From the NCBI GenBank assembly GCA_014529385.2, contig CM043942.1, positions 56,359,340 to 56,423,339 of the forward strand: 64,000 nucleotides of DNA. Reading direction: 5' to 3'. Positions within the stretch are counted from its first letter, which is position 1; the number at the start of each line of letters is the position of its first letter. Of this stretch, positions 44,041-56,625 are shown in pieces. Source of the stretch: Adiantum capillus-veneris. Its lineage: Eukaryota; Streptophyta; Polypodiopsida; Polypodiales; Pteridaceae. The notes beneath the pieces were generated by a model, which was not told the origin of the DNA, searched no databases, and saw only the letters and a list, made by a program, of their open reading frames with translations. The translations under genes were made by a program, and so were the position numbers.

Positions 44041-45357
44041 ACACTAGGTTGGTAATGGGACACTTTTATGTCCTGGGACACTTTTATGTCCTGTTAAGTG
44101 ACCATTTTCCTTGAATTATGTCAAGAGTTTAAAAATGGATTTTGAAGTGCTATCTATCTAGAAAGTTGTCTCATGAGCTGAAAAAAACTTGACATTTTCT
44201 TGAAATATCAATTCCATCTTTAAACTTGTCCTTGCACAACATTTCAGAACCTAAACTGTGTGAAAAAACGGGTCCTGTTTTTGGTTTTTTTCAACTTTTT
44301 GCAACTATACCAGTCTAGAATTCATGTTTGTGGGATCTATAATGCTAGATAACTATCTTTAGTAGTCCTCAACATGTCCTGATGCTTCTAGGGAGAAATA
44401 AATGTTAAAGTTGTAAGTTATGAGCAAATTACAAAAATTGTCAAATCCTGTCTTTTAGCCGATTTTAGCTCTTCTATGATTTTTTTGGTGGCTTTCATGA
44501 TATCCAAATGCACTTTTGATTTTCTATGTCGCATATTCTAACATAAAACTAATATTCCTTGAGTTTTGGGGCACCTAATACCCTATTTTGCATAGTTTAC
44601 CACGATAGTTGATTTTTTCATTTATAAAAGAAAACGAAACATGCTAGTATGTCAAGTATAGCTTTTTCAATATTGCTAGTTTCTTGTGACAACTATATGC
44701 ATTTTGTAGGTAGTAACCATATCTAGTCATAATGATCAATTTTGGCTAGATATTGAATCATTTCTATGGGACTCTACAACTCATAATGTTGAACCCAATT
44801 TTTTCATGTTTGCTGTATTTAGCACTTCATCTTTGTCCCCAAGATTCCCCTTGAAAAGAGATGTATTATCCTTTTGACATGCTTCATGGCTCCTTATGAA
44901 CCTAAAGGACAACAAGGAACTAAGAAAACATCCACATATTATTTGTATTGAGCGTGTCAATAGAAACTTTGATGATAGGTTTGCAAAATGGTAAAAATTC
45001 AACTTTTTTGTACCTAGTGAGTGAGAAGCAATCATATGTTCTGATTACCAACCCATCGAAGTTAACCAGGGAATTTAATTCAAGTCCTACAAAAATCCCT
45101 AATCTTATTTTTATGCAACAAAACGTAAGAAATGACTGTTTTGATGAAAATGTACTGGTCCATCAACTTTGGAGGCTTGGTGTGACCAAAAGATGAGAAA
45201 TTTTACAAGTTTCTTATTTTTTCCATGTGTAGTAGGCCTTGAACTATAACCTCATGAAAGGATTTTACAAAATGAGTGGATCTACTATGGTTTTGGAGGT
45301 TTTTTTCAAAACCCTGAAAGGACACTTTTATGTCCTGTTAGGTTACCAACCTAGTGT
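44041..45357 (+). mobile_element. TIR transposon family, copy C (1317 bp)
   Basis: Starts ACACTAGGTTGGTAATGGGA and ends CCAACCTAGTGT. It carries two tandem GGACACTTTTATGTCC motifs near the left end and one near the right, the mirror image of copy A. TA/TAA flanks both sides. The ORF 44948-45196 corresponds to the conserved ORF of copies A and B but has lost about 14 codons around 45015. Confidence 0.87.
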
Positions 45358-45586
45358 TAACAAGTTGCTCGATAGACCCGTTTCCACTTGATTGACACTA
45401 TACATCTCTAGTTTCTTTATCCCAAGAGGGATTGTAATGACCATGTTTGGATAGTTTTTAAGATTCAGAGTGGGCTAACAGTTACGACACTAATGTTTCC
45501 ACAAGTGGTTTTGGTTGTGTGCTAGGATAACTCTTGTGTATCATGTTTCACAAAGAAGCAACATAGTTAATAAGTAGTCAAAATTG
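45358..45586. other. no gene recognised
   Basis: Short spacer between copy C and repeat R1; nothing supported. Confidence 0.4.
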
Positions 45587-46740
45587 ATGAACCTAGTGTG
45601 ACCTGCTTGCACCAAGCACATGGAGCTACAATACCCATTAAGTCTAGGAGGAGAGTCTCTCTCCACCAGATATTTTACTCGTTTATGTGCTTGCATAGGA
45701 TAACCTAATGTTTTTTCACACGGCATTTCCTCACAAGAAGCTCAAACATTTTAGCAATCTTTGGACTTATTCCCTTTTGTGGAGTGATCACCCTCCACAG
45801 GGTTAGGGAGTTTGCTACACATGAGTATTGGCACGTGTTCAATATATCACTCTGATAGGGATCTACTCCCATGATATGGTAGTGATGTCAATCAAAAAAC
45901 TTAGGAACATTCAACACTTTTCTTGCTCCTCAGGAGGAGGTTTTCCCTTGATTGTTATCCTTAGATAGTGAATACGTCCATAACCCTATTGTGAGGCACG
46001 ATATCTATGCATGGCATTCTCCATCTAGTCTCTCTCCTTTTATACACTTCTAGCATGTTTTTAGGAGACCCGTAAACCTTGCATGCTTAGCATAAGTCCA
46101 TCACCCCTGGTCTTGCCATTTCCCTACTTTTTAACCTTGCATGCCTAGCCTAGGGCGGGGCCCCATTGGTCCTACCATTTCCTTGACATCACTCCCCCCT
46201 TTGCAAAATTGTTTTCTCCTTAAAAATTAATTTGGGTTATTGTTTATTAAGAACAATAACCCAAATTTGGGTTATTGTTTATTAAGAACATTAATGGTTT
46301 TTGACTTGGGCTTGTTGATTTCATGAAACCTCCCATGCAAGGGAAATATGCATGCCATTATTCACCTGGACTCTCTCCTTTCGTAGAATCCTAGCCTATC
46401 CTTAGGAGACCCTGAACTTGCATGCCTAGCCTAGAGCTATGCCTCCTTAGTCCTATCGTTAGACTACCCCAAAACCTTTCATGCCTACCCTAGGGTTGTG
46501 CCCTCTTGGTCCTATCCTTGTTGTGACACCTAGGGTTTTTCCTATACATGTACTTGAGCTTCCACTTCTTGAATGCATGATCAATCCCTCTAAGCACAGT
46601 GCAACCTTTGGACAAGGAGGGCACATATGATATTTTTGCAAATTAGGTGTCGCCATAGGGGAGGAAGTTCCTCAATTGGAGGAAGTCCCTACATAGCTAA
46701 CACATCAAAAATCTTGCCTTGGTTTTGTCTAAACACCGAA
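45587..46740 (+). repeat. repeat family R1, copy 2
   Basis: From gatgaacctagtgtgacctg it shares blocks with 48357-49010, and from about 46060 with copy 1 (gcatgcttagcataagtcca, gcatgcctagcctaggg). A local 30-base direct repeat (attgtttattaagaacaata region) lies at about 46235-46295. It ends where copia pol begins. Confidence 0.65.
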
Positions 46741-47985
46741 TGCTGTCTTCTTAAGCATAAGGAAGAGGTCTTTTCTACGTTCCAAAAATTCCTCACCATG
46801 GTTGAGAACCAATCAGGAATAAAGTTCAAAGATTTTTTCACGGACAATGGTGGAGAATATGTCTCCACGGAGTTCAAGGATTTTTGCAATCGAAGAGGCA
46901 TTCGCTTGCAGTTTACTGCTCTATATACACCTGCACAAAATGGGATAGTTGAAAGAATGAATCGCATGCTTCAAGAGCGAGTTATCTCTATGATGTCTAT
47001 GGCAAAGCTTACTCTAGATTTTTGGGGGAAGCTGTTCTGACTGCAGTGCACATCATCAAGAGGCCACCTAGTTCTCCTTTGAATTTCAAAATTCCAGAGG
47101 AATTATGGACTGGGAAAATGCCAAGCTATGAGCATTTATGTGTATTTGGATGTGAGGCATATGCACATGTGCCCAAAGAACTTCGTTGCAAGTTAGATCC
47201 CAGGTCACATAAATGCTTTTTTATCGGTTATGGTGCAAATGATGAGATACGCTATCATCTCTGGCACCCAGAATCCAAAAAAGTCATTCATAGCTCACAC
47301 ATGATTTTCAATGAATTAAAAGTGCACAAGAAGCCCATTAAAGAAGTTGAGTACAGACGCGTACGTTTTGAGGATGTAGCATTCGAACCAACTCAATTCA
47401 GTAGTGTTTCACCTAATCCTCAGGTGCAAGATACTACTATTTCTCTGCAGAGAGCAGAGTCCAAAAATCATGCATTGTGACACTCTGTAAAGTATCACAT
47501 GTGCTCGAGCGGTTTGAGCCGGGTATACACCACATTTTGGTCACTACTGACAATGGAGAGCCAACCTGTACAAAGAAGCTATACAAATGGACGATAGCAT
47601 TAAATGGGAGCAGGCTATGCGATCGAAATACAATTGGATTTTGGATAATGAGACATGGGATTTGGTTGAATTACCAAAAGGAAAAAATGCTTTACCACTT
47701 GCAAGTGGGTGTACAAGAACAAGTATACAGCGGAAGATCCCGAGCCTAGGTACAAGCCTCATCTACTTGCCAAGGGATTCAAGCAACAAAAAGGTGTAGA
47801 TTTCGATGAGATTTTCTCTCCAGTAGTCAAGATGAGTACATTTTGCACTGTGCTTGGCTTGGTTGCTATCCAGGATATGGAACTTGTCCAAATGGACGTG
47901 AACACAACATTTCTTCACGGGGATCTAGATGAAGATGCCTACATGAAACAACCAGAGGGTTTCGTATGTGACACCCAAAAGCCAA
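46741..47985 (+). pseudogene. copia pol fragment (integrase core to RT)
   Basis: Different copia lineage from the full-length element. Integrase has FTDNGGEYVSTEFKDF and the Glu block AQNGIVERMNR (46840-46960), then FGCEAYAHVPKELRCKLDP (about 47145-47205). RT begins with DNETWDLVELPKGKNALPL and shows LLAKGFKQQKGVDFDEIFSP and QMDVNTTFLHGDL before stopping at EGFV (about 47968). Frames change at about 47035, 47480 and 47710. The catalytic YVDD lies beyond the break and is absent. Confidence 0.85.
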
Positions 47986-48356
47986 CGAGGAAAGAATTGG
48001 TTATTGGGATGTAGGCTAGGTGGCCGTGGGAAACCACCCTTACACTTTTTCTTCCTAATCAGTATAGGGAGAGAAAGTGAGAGAGTTGACCATTCTCTCA
48101 CTTTCCTCTCCACTAACCCACTATGCTGTGCAGCTTCTCCTTCATCCCCTTCCCCCTTCTCCTTTCCTTCTCCTGCACACTCCACAACAAAACCCATGAC
48201 TAGGTACCTTTGGTTGCAATCTGGCTAATAGCTTAAACTCCATGCTAGGTCGGGTGTTGAGAACTTCTCCCCTATGCAAACGCTTCTGCAACTCCGATGT
48301 ATATTGAAATTGTATAAGTTTTGCATAGACCCCTAGGGAGGGGTATCTCTAAAAAA
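47986..48356. other. no gene recognised
   Basis: Sequence after the copia break. Short ORFs on both strands are Ser/Pro-rich and unconvincing. Confidence 0.4.
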
Positions 48357-49010
48357 GGGATGAACCTAGTGCTACATGCTCGCGCTAAGCACATGGAGGT
48401 ACAATACCGTTAAGTTTAGAAGGAGAGACTCTCGGTATCAGAGTTCAGCCTCGCATATGTGCTTGTATAGGATAACCTTATGTTTTTTCACAAGGCATTT
48501 CCTGATGAGAATTTCTAATATTTGAGCAATCCTTAGACTTATTCCCTTTTGTGGATTGATCACCCTCCATAGGGTTAGGTAATTTGCTACACAAGTATTG
48601 GGACATGTTCTCTACATCACTTTGATAGGGCTCTGCTAGGTCACGATATGGTAGTGATGTCAATGGACAAACTTATGACCATTCAAGTCTTTTTTACTCA
48701 CTAGGAGGTTTTTTCCTCCATTTTTATGCCCAGATTGTGAATATTCCCATAACCCTAGCGTGAGGTAGGGAAAATATTGCATTGCATGCCATTCTCCATC
48801 CAACCTCTCTCCTTTTTATAGACTTCTAGCCTGTCTTTAGGAGACGAGTAAACCTTGCATGCTTATCGTACGGCCATGCCTCCCTAGTCTTATCATTGTG
48901 CTACCCTTGAACCTTGCATGCCTAGCCTAGGGCCGTGTCCCCATGGTCCTGCCCTTTCCCTGACATTACTCCTCCCCTTTTTTTGTCCTTGAAAACAAAA
49001 GTGGGCTATT
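48357..49010 (+). repeat. repeat family R1, copy 3
   Basis: Shares gatgaacctagtgctaca, tgttttttcacaaggcattt and gcatgcctagcctagggccg with copy 2. Copies 2 and 3 flank the copia fragment in direct orientation, so they could be its diverged LTR-derived flanks, but termini are not visible. Confidence 0.6.
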
Positions 49011-49056
49011 TTTTCCACTTAATGACTTCTAAAATGCTTCATTGAAGATAATTGTT

Positions 49057-49058
<2 letters not shown>

Positions 49059-49139
<81 letters not shown>

Positions 49140-49143
49140 GAGA

Positions 49144-49218
<75 letters not shown>

Positions 49219-49237
49219 AGAGTCTCTCTCTCTCTCA
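49059..49237 (+). repeat. compound (CT)n(CA)n microsatellite, duplicated
   Basis: (CT)n then (AC)n, a ccgagagact break, then again (CT)n, (AC)n and a gagagagt break before a final CT run. The unit CT-tract plus AC-tract plus purine break occurs twice. Confidence 0.95.
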
Positions 49238-49816
49238 AATTTAGAGGCAATAAAGATGAGTCAAGGCATGTTCGTGAAGAGTCCATAAGAGCAAGGGAAG
49301 GGATTAAGGATTGTTGAAATCAAGGGGAAGAGGAAGTTTACACCCTCACCCGCACTCCCCTTTGTTAGCAACTTTGGTTTTCATACTTTCGCTCATGATC
49401 ACACCAAAATTAAGATCACACAATGCCGTTGAGGTGTTCTAGGTAAGCATCAAGAGAAGCAACCTCTAAGCACCCCTCAAGGCTCTTGTGGTTCTCAATT
49501 GGGACTGGGCAACCACAAGCAAGAAAAAACAACAACGAAACCACAACCAAATAAGTGAAGGGGCACCACCTAGTCATGGGATGCAAACTAGGATGCAAGA
49601 AAGATATTGTCACGACCAAGAAGAGGTGCAACAAAACACACACAAACAATCTCACACTAAGACACACACCAAACGAGGCAAGAGAGAGCTAGAGCGAAGG
49701 GAAGAGAGAGAGAAATGGAACTTGCATAATACCTTGTTCTTGACTTTCAAATGGAGATGGTTCATTATGATGCTATCGTAGAGCTTGTCAAAACTAACCA
49801 AATGCTAAACATTGCC

Positions 49817-49817
<1 letters not shown>

Positions 49818-49869
<52 letters not shown>

Positions 49870-49892
49870 GCACGCACGCACCCACACACACA
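49818..49892 (+). repeat. (CA)n microsatellite with CG interruptions
   Basis: A long CA tract, then three cgca units and more CA, inside R2 copy 2. Confidence 0.95.
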
Positions 49893-50399
49893 CAGTCTTA
49901 GGGTGTGGGAGACCTCTCACCACATTACCTTCTTAAAGTGGACACAAAATTGGCAATGTAAACACACTAAAACACTTTGTCAAACAAAGCTCAAACGATA
50001 GAAACTTAAAAGACACAAGTCACCTTGAATTCACCAAACAGTATTGCAAGATTTTTGGACTCACCCTTGTGTATATCATCAAAAATGACCTCCGGTCTTT
50101 TATTCTTTCTCATTCTCTTCATGCCATCGTCTTCAAGGTTGATTACCGCAATGAAAATGGCAATTTGATTGATGAAATACTTCAATTTACAGAGGTTAAG
50201 CATGGTTTAAATACTGATAGCAAGTATATAGAGAATAGGTAAGAAGAAATTATAATTTAGAGGTGATTGAGAGAGACATAGAGAGGGTGTATGTACATGT
50301 AGAAATCCCTATGAGAACTATGGAGGTGAGAGGGGAGGTTAATGGCAAAGAGGGTGAGAGAAACCATGGAAGGTGCAAGTTTGAGTTGTGGATAGAGAG

Positions 50400-50401
<2 letters not shown>

Positions 50402-50441
<40 letters not shown>
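50402..50441 (+). repeat. (GT)n microsatellite
   Basis: About 20 GT units within R2 copy 2. Confidence 0.95.
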
Positions 50442-50445
<4 letters not shown>

Positions 50446-51363
50446 GTGAAGGAAGATGAGAGAAGACTACGCTAACTTGTGAGAAAAAGTGGGCGGATTG
50501 GGGTCCATAAATAAAATCATATGGTGGTAGCTCCAAAAACTAAGAAAAATTTGAGAATATTATTTAACTTGTGGGATACATTTTATCTTTTGATCACTTC
50601 TTCAAATTTAAGTGGAGGTGGATGCCAAAAATATCACCAAAATACCTATTTTTCTTTCTACAAAAGTCTTTAGTGGCCCCCCTTTATGTTGAATTTGCAT
50701 AAGGCTCCAAAAGTGAGTCCCTCCTTGAATGAGAGCATGACCTAATAGATTCTTAGGGGTTTGAAAACATTTATGGAAGTGGATTTTTCACAAATATGAT
50801 GAATGGATATGTTAGGAAAAAACAAGATTAGTCTATAAATAACTTATGGAAACTTGAATAGTGTCACCTATAGATAGATATAAAAATAAAATATATGAAG
50901 ATATATGGGAATCAAATTAGGGGCCGTTATTTGTTTTTATTTATGTAGGTCTATTAACAAGAAATAAGAAAAAACACATATAGAAAATAGTAATTTAGTA
51001 AAAGGGAATGACTAGGTAAAATGCATTTTTTGTGATTTTCTCTTGGAGTTGGTTCACACCAAAATTTAGAGAGGCTTGGATGAGTATATTTCTGTATGGA
51101 ATAAAGAGTATGAAAAATCGTAAGAAAATTTGTGAAAATGGAGAGTCAGTGTACATAGCATTCTTAGGCAAATAACACACACCTAGGTAAAAATATTTAA
51201 ATAAATACAAAATCAATTATAACAAAAAAACCCCTATATTTAGGCCGTATATATAATGAAATATTTACACACAAATGGGTCACAATATATTTTTATTTCG
51301 GCTCAACTAGCCCAATGACTAACTAGTTGAGGATTTTTTAGGAGATATGAGAAAGTCCCTTAA

Positions 51364-52669
51364 ACACTAGTTATGTAATTGGACACACTACTGTCCTGTT
51401 TTCCTACCAGGTTTTGGCAATTTATTTGTCAAGCTAGAAAGAATGTTTTTACACCTTGCTTCTACCATAGGTTGGTTATTAGGGGGAAAAAACACTGGAT
51501 TTTTCTCCATGTCAAAATACAATTGGTATGGAGGGAATTTTTGTAAGTTCTAAGTCATAAATTTCACTAAAATTTCAAGTTGTTTTGCCAAAAAATAATA
51601 AAATTCTTATATATTTTTGTAGAGATGGCCCTTTTTATGTTTATAAAAGCCATGTGTTAGCACTTAGTGTTACAAAACAATGGAATGCACTTCAAAGACA
51701 AGTTTTCAAGTCACGCGCAAGTTAATAGACATAATTTCATACTTGAGCACGTGCTGAATAAGAGCATAATTTTGGTCTTTCAAAGGTCCCCTCATGAAAT
51801 TGGTACTATTCTAGTGTAGTTAGGCAACTACAAATGACTTTATATGTTTAAACCAAGAAACTATGTATTATTTGGGCTCCCTTACTCAATTAAATCTCAT
51901 TGCTTGAACTCTATCTTTAATTTTATATCGTACAAAAACTCTTGAAAATCTTGAGTTCTCCATAATAACATTGAAACCAAAGTTTTAGGCACCCGAATTG
52001 TGTACGTATCAGATACTTTGATACATTTAGTTGATCTACGTGAAAAGTTTGATATTATTTGAGGTTTTGAATGCTTATGTCTCAAGAATGATATTATCAA
52101 AGTTTTCTCTTATGCAGTTTTGAATATTTAAAATGATCCAGTAATTTTTGCATACCAAAGCCCGTCTACTTGCCACCTTGAGTCTTCAATGGAAAGGGTA
52201 AGTGATGTATCACAATCTAAAACTCACAAATACATTAGAAACATATTTTTCTTTGTATACAACGATATGCTTGCAATGGCCATATTAAATACATGGAATG
52301 GAACTTTCCATTATTTAATATACTCCAAAATTCAAATTTTTTGCACATGAAACTTTTAGTTACCTATAGAAAAATTGTGGAAAAGTTACCTAAAATTTTC
52401 TACAAGGCCGCTTTATTTTTTCTTGAGCTTATAAATTCGATTTCTTCAAAGCATCAATCGCAGTCTTACGAGGGTCAACTTGATGCATATAGTTCTTGAT
52501 CATGGTAGATTCTAGATTGCAAGGTTTAATTTTTAAAAGACCCTCTCATTAACATATTTAAGCATATCAAGAGGGTTTTCTTAAATAAACCGTCTAATGC
52601 AGGTAGCATTTAATTTAAATTTGTAAAAAAGGGACACTTAAGTGTCCTGTTTTGGTACCAAACTAGTGT
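51364..52669 (+). mobile_element. TIR transposon family, diverged copy D (1306 bp)
   Basis: Starts ACACTAGTTATGTAATTGGA and ends GGTACCAAACTAGTGT. TAA lies on both sides (51361-51363 and 52670-52672). The right subterminal motif is a perfect palindrome, GGACACTTAAGTGTCC. The interior does not match copies A-C by eye, though length and ends do, so it is a second subfamily. No transposase is recognised. Confidence 0.75.
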
Positions 52670-52888
52670 TAACTCACACATTCCTATTTACAGTAAAAAG
52701 GTGAGGATAGCCACAATATTTAAGTGATTTTGGTAGGGTGAAGTGGCTCACTATGGCAATTTTGAATAGCTAAAAAATGGCTATATTTGTTTGTAGCCAA
52801 TTCTTGCAAAATCATATTTCAGATTCATTAACTAGTATAATTTTTGGGTTTTTTAAGTGTCTTTTGTGAAAATTTTCTTGTGTTGTGT

Positions 52889-52942
<54 letters not shown>

Positions 52943-53770
52943 CCCATGGCCAAAGGCCTTGGGCCTTCCTAGTTCACCTCACAAATGCCTATGCCTTCCT
53001 AGTTCACCTCACAAATCCCTATGCCGTGACATCTTTGGTGAACTCGATGCAAAACAAACTAGGGTGGGAAATTTCTATGGAGGAAAATGACTACAACGTA
53101 AGAGGCAGGGATGTAGAAATTTTCTACTTACATGCAACAATAGTAGGCTACACAACAATAATTCAACCTGCATGAGTGGATATGTAAAGTTCAATAGGCA
53201 TTTATGGATAATCTATAGCATTTTGAAGTTCAAGACATCTCAAAGTCAGCCACATCAATGAGCAATCTATGGAGAGAAATGGGATTAAGGATCAAAATAT
53301 AGTTGCGGGGTTTCACTTGATTGTAGTGCCTAGACTTTAGGACTCAAACTGGAGAAATAAATTCCACACAAGCAACAAACTAGAAGGAGTTTAAGAAATC
53401 CTTGCAAGAGGAGTATTTTCTTGAAGACTCTCATAGGGTAACTAAACAAAGATTTATGAAGTGGATGCAAAAGAGAAATAAAGACTTATTTGCATGAGAA
53501 CTAATATGGGAATTTAAAAGAAATATTGAGAAATTATATATGGCAAAGCAACATTCATTGAAGCCAAATTTATTGACATGGAGATGGAATATCACTTTCT
53601 AGGTAGGTTGGTGAGTAAATAGCTTCCTACTGCCTCTTTTAAACACTGGAAACTTGCCTCAAAGAATCTTCACTCCCTTCCGAATAAGTTCATAAGATAG
53701 AATTGTCTTTGTTGAAAACATATAAATGAATATTTTGTAAAACTTAATATAACACAAGAATGAGCTCAAC
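52670..53770. other. no gene recognised
   Basis: Non-coding as far as I can see. It contains a CT microsatellite at 52892-52938 and a short direct repeat (atgccttcctagttcacctc) at about 52960-53020. Confidence 0.4.
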
Positions 53771-54165
53771 TTAGTGTCTTTGGCCATTTTGATTCCACTT
53801 CTTGACACAATATTTCCTAGAAGCTGATTTGAAGGGATTCAGAAAAATTTGGTTTTCTTTGTATCTCTCAAACACCATTTCTAAGAAGAGAAGATGTGTA
53901 TCTTTAATTGAAAACACAATAAAATCATCCATAAGTATTTCTAAAAACTTGTGCAAAAACTTACAGAACATTCCCATCATGCATTGTAGGTTGTTGGAGC
54001 ATGGAATAAGCCAACTGGAATTACTCGGTACATAAAATCTCCCCATGTAGTGATAAATGTCATATTGACTCTATCCTCTAGTGCTATCCTTAAGTGATCG
54101 TTGCCACTATATCCATCAATAAAGCTATACATCTTGTGGCCACTGCAAAGATTTGCAAGTATAGC
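53771..54165 (-). pseudogene. gypsy RT fragment
   Basis: On the minus strand, ILANLCSGHKMYSFIDGYSG (about 54100-54160) leads to MTFITTWGDFMYRVIPVGLF and then, in another frame, FLEILMDDFIVFS with the catalytic Asp pair (about 53925), followed by FERYKENQIFLNPFK. This is the RT palm only, cut off on both sides. It abuts a plus-strand gypsy fragment at about 54165. Confidence 0.85.
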
Positions 54166-55117
54166 TTGCGGGACATCACAGAAAAGGCTTTGTGTACTCC
54201 AATTGCACTCAAGGAATTGAGAATAAGGTTGAGACTAGAGGGTAAGGCCTACAAATGGTGGATGTTGCTTAAGGATAAGGGCATCATACCACAGACAAGG
54301 GTAGCCTTTGAGGATGTGTTCAAAAAGGAGTTTATGCCCACATATGAAGCGAATAGAAATTGACATGCCAGATCGGGTACTAGCAGATGGTACATTAGGG
54401 TAAATATGAATGCACATGCCTAAAGTTGTCAACTTATGATACATGTCGGTTTTCTTGGATGGAAAATTGGAGTTTAAACAACCAAGCTATGAGCATTTGA
54501 AGTTTCATCAGAGGCAAGTTATGTGTTGGTGAGTCTTCCATTGAAGTCATGGGGGTAAGGTTTAAGCCAACCAACCAAGAGACCTCTTGCCCAGGTTTGG
54601 AAGAGGTAGGTCCTCAAGAGAACCAAGGTGTGAAATATGAATGAATGTTAGAAGGTATGTTGTCTACAACACTTACAAAGGACAAAAGAGAGCAGTTCAA
54701 ATGTGTGCTAAGGAAGTTTCCTAGGATTTTTGCTAAAGACTACACTGATGTGCGTGGAGCAGATGCTGTTCAATACAAGATTGAGTTAAAGCTAGAGGCC
54801 ACACCTAAGTCTCAAAATCTACAAAGGCTAGGCTTCTAGGCTTTACTCAAGGAGGTAAGAAAGCTTCTAGCAGCATGTTTCATTTATCCAGTGGAGAATT
54901 TGGAGTGGGTCTCTCCGTTGTTGTCACTCCCAAGAAGAACGACAAGTGGAGGGTCAGTGTGGATTACCGTCCACTGAATGAGGCAACAAAAAGAGATCAC
55001 TTTCCCCTCCCATTTCAAGATCAGATACTAAATGAGGTAGCTGGTCACGAGAAGCACATTGTGTGTGATGGCTACTCAGGTTACTTTCAAATAAGTATCA
55101 CATTGGAGGATCAATTG

Positions 55118-55122
55118 AAAAC
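55118..55122 (+). repeat. target-site duplication AAAAC, left
   Basis: AAAAC next to the solo LTR, repeated at 55881-55885. Confidence 0.9.
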
Positions 55123-55880
55123 TGTTAGGAAATAAGACGTAGCTAAATAGATAATTGAGTAGATTACTTAATGGAGAGAGACAGATTTACATACACGAGA
55201 TTATAGAGTAGAGAGAGAGAGAGAGAGAGAGTACACACAATATACGTGGTTCACCCAATGTGGGCTACGTCCACGGGAAAGCAGCCACTCAATGGATTTA
55301 GTACTTCAAAACAAGAAGTAGTTTACAAAGGGATTATACCCTTAATGGAGCTCCCGCCTTGCTTCACTCTCACCACCTCACACTCACCTTGTTGCATCAA
55401 CTTCACACTATGAAATTTAAGTAGAAATGGCCTCCTTTTATAGGCCAAAAGGGCTGCCCTCTCTTATGAGAGACAGCCATGTGTAGCCTCCCTTGTGCGA
55501 ATAAGTCCAAATCGGACCCTCCAATCTGCCCATGTGTGGCCGCCCTAGAGAAGACAAGTCCGCTTTTGAATTCGGCCACCGGCCACCGGCCATTGACTTC
55601 CGGCCACCGGCCAACCGACCGGTTGTTTTCCGACCACTTTCCGGCCGCCGTCCGGCCATAATATTCCGGCGAAAAGGAATATTCCGGCAGAAAAAAAAGT
55701 CCCGGGGGCCTCCGTCCCCGAGGCCTCTAAAGTTGCCCCTGATTATTGTCCATGAAAATTTTGGTTTCCGGTGAGTGATTTTCCTTCACGCACGATGGCT
55801 TCTCCTCATAATGGGGGCCTTACAAATGTGCGCTTTTACGATAGAAAATTACAAGGGTAAATCAGGCTCCATACTTAACA
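55123..55880 (-). mobile_element. solo LTR (758 bp) inside gypsy RT
   Basis: TGTTAGG at the left and CTTAACA at the right, flanked by AAAAC on both sides. The host RT reading continues across it. On the minus strand a TATA element (CTATAAAAGG) lies at about 55436-55445, so it is probably oriented minus. It contains a (GA)n tract (55207-55230), the string gggctacgtccacggg typical of some plant LTRs, and a GC-rich cluster of CCGGCCA units (about 55575-55660). Confidence 0.88.
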
Positions 55881-55885
55881 AAAAC
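55881..55885 (+). repeat. target-site duplication AAAAC, right
   Basis: Right copy of the 5-base duplication of the solo LTR. Confidence 0.9.
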
Positions 55886-56625
55886 AACCTTCATCACTCC
55901 TTTGGGTTGTTATGCTTTTAGAGTCATGCCATTTGGCTTGAAAAATGCTCCCAACACTTCATAAACACGGTGTTTCAAGCATTCTTTAAAAAGTCCATTA
56001 GGGTTTTTATTGATGATTTTTGCATTTATAGCTCAAAATCATTGGATCTACAAAGGGTAGAAGAAGGTTTAAAGAAGCTCTATGACATGGGAGGGCAGCT
56101 CAATCCCAACAAATGCCACATAGGTACGGATGAAGTGATCCTGCTCGGTCACAAGGTTTCCTATAACGGCATTGAGGTGGATCCTTCAAAGGCAAAGAAT
56201 CTTATTGAGTTACCATCACCCAACAGTCTTAAGGAGGTCATCTCATTCATTTACTTAGCCTCAAAGTTACTTCACCCTTTGAAAAAGTTGACACAACAAG
56301 TAGAATTCATGGTCTGATGAGCTTGAAGAGTACTTTTGTAACATTAAAGTCATTTTGTCAGAGCTACCAACACTCATGCCTCCTTGTTGGGAGTACACAT
56401 TCTTTGTTAGCTCTAGTGTTGGGAAGGAAACAATTGGTGTAGTTTTATTACCAACAAGATCCGCACAATACTAGGATGCGACCCATCTACTTTGCTAGTA
56501 GGGTCATGAATGTTTTGGAGAGAGGCTATACGGAGGTAGAACTCATGATTATTTCTCTCATGTTTGCAGTGAGGAAGTTTAGATCCTACTTGCTACCAAA
56601 ACGTGGTACAACTTTGATTGAAAGT

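Larger units (their letters stand above)
49428..51302 (+). repeat. repeat family R2, copy 2
   Basis: Shares the start block cctctaagcacccctcaagg, the ggggcaccacctagtcatgg block, ggggtccataaataaaatca (about 50500) and the terminal aaatatttaaataaatac to atataatgaaatatttacac (about 51190-51280) with copy 1. It is shorter than copy 1 and contains CA and GT tracts. Confidence 0.6.
54166..56625 (+). pseudogene. gypsy fragment: gag piece, RT and RNase H start, internally deleted
   Basis: A gag-like stretch at 54190-54363 (LRLEGKAYKWWMLLKDKGI) is followed by non-readable sequence to 54640. Then comes a pre-RT block (KREQFKCVLRKFPRIFAKDY), RT fingers VSVDYRPLNEATKRDHFPLP and DGYSGYFQI up to 55117. 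After the solo LTR the reading resumes with FITPLGCYAFRVMPFGLKNA, FIDDFCIYS (catalytic, about 56005-56030), LNPNKCHIG and the RNase H-like YFASRVMNVLERGYTEVELM. It breaks at about 56625. Protease and integrase are missing. Confidence 0.87.

Noticed and set aside
54094-54165. Plus-strand start of ORF 54094-54363 as gag
   Set aside because: This part is antisense to a clear minus-strand RT block. Only the downstream portion is gag-like.
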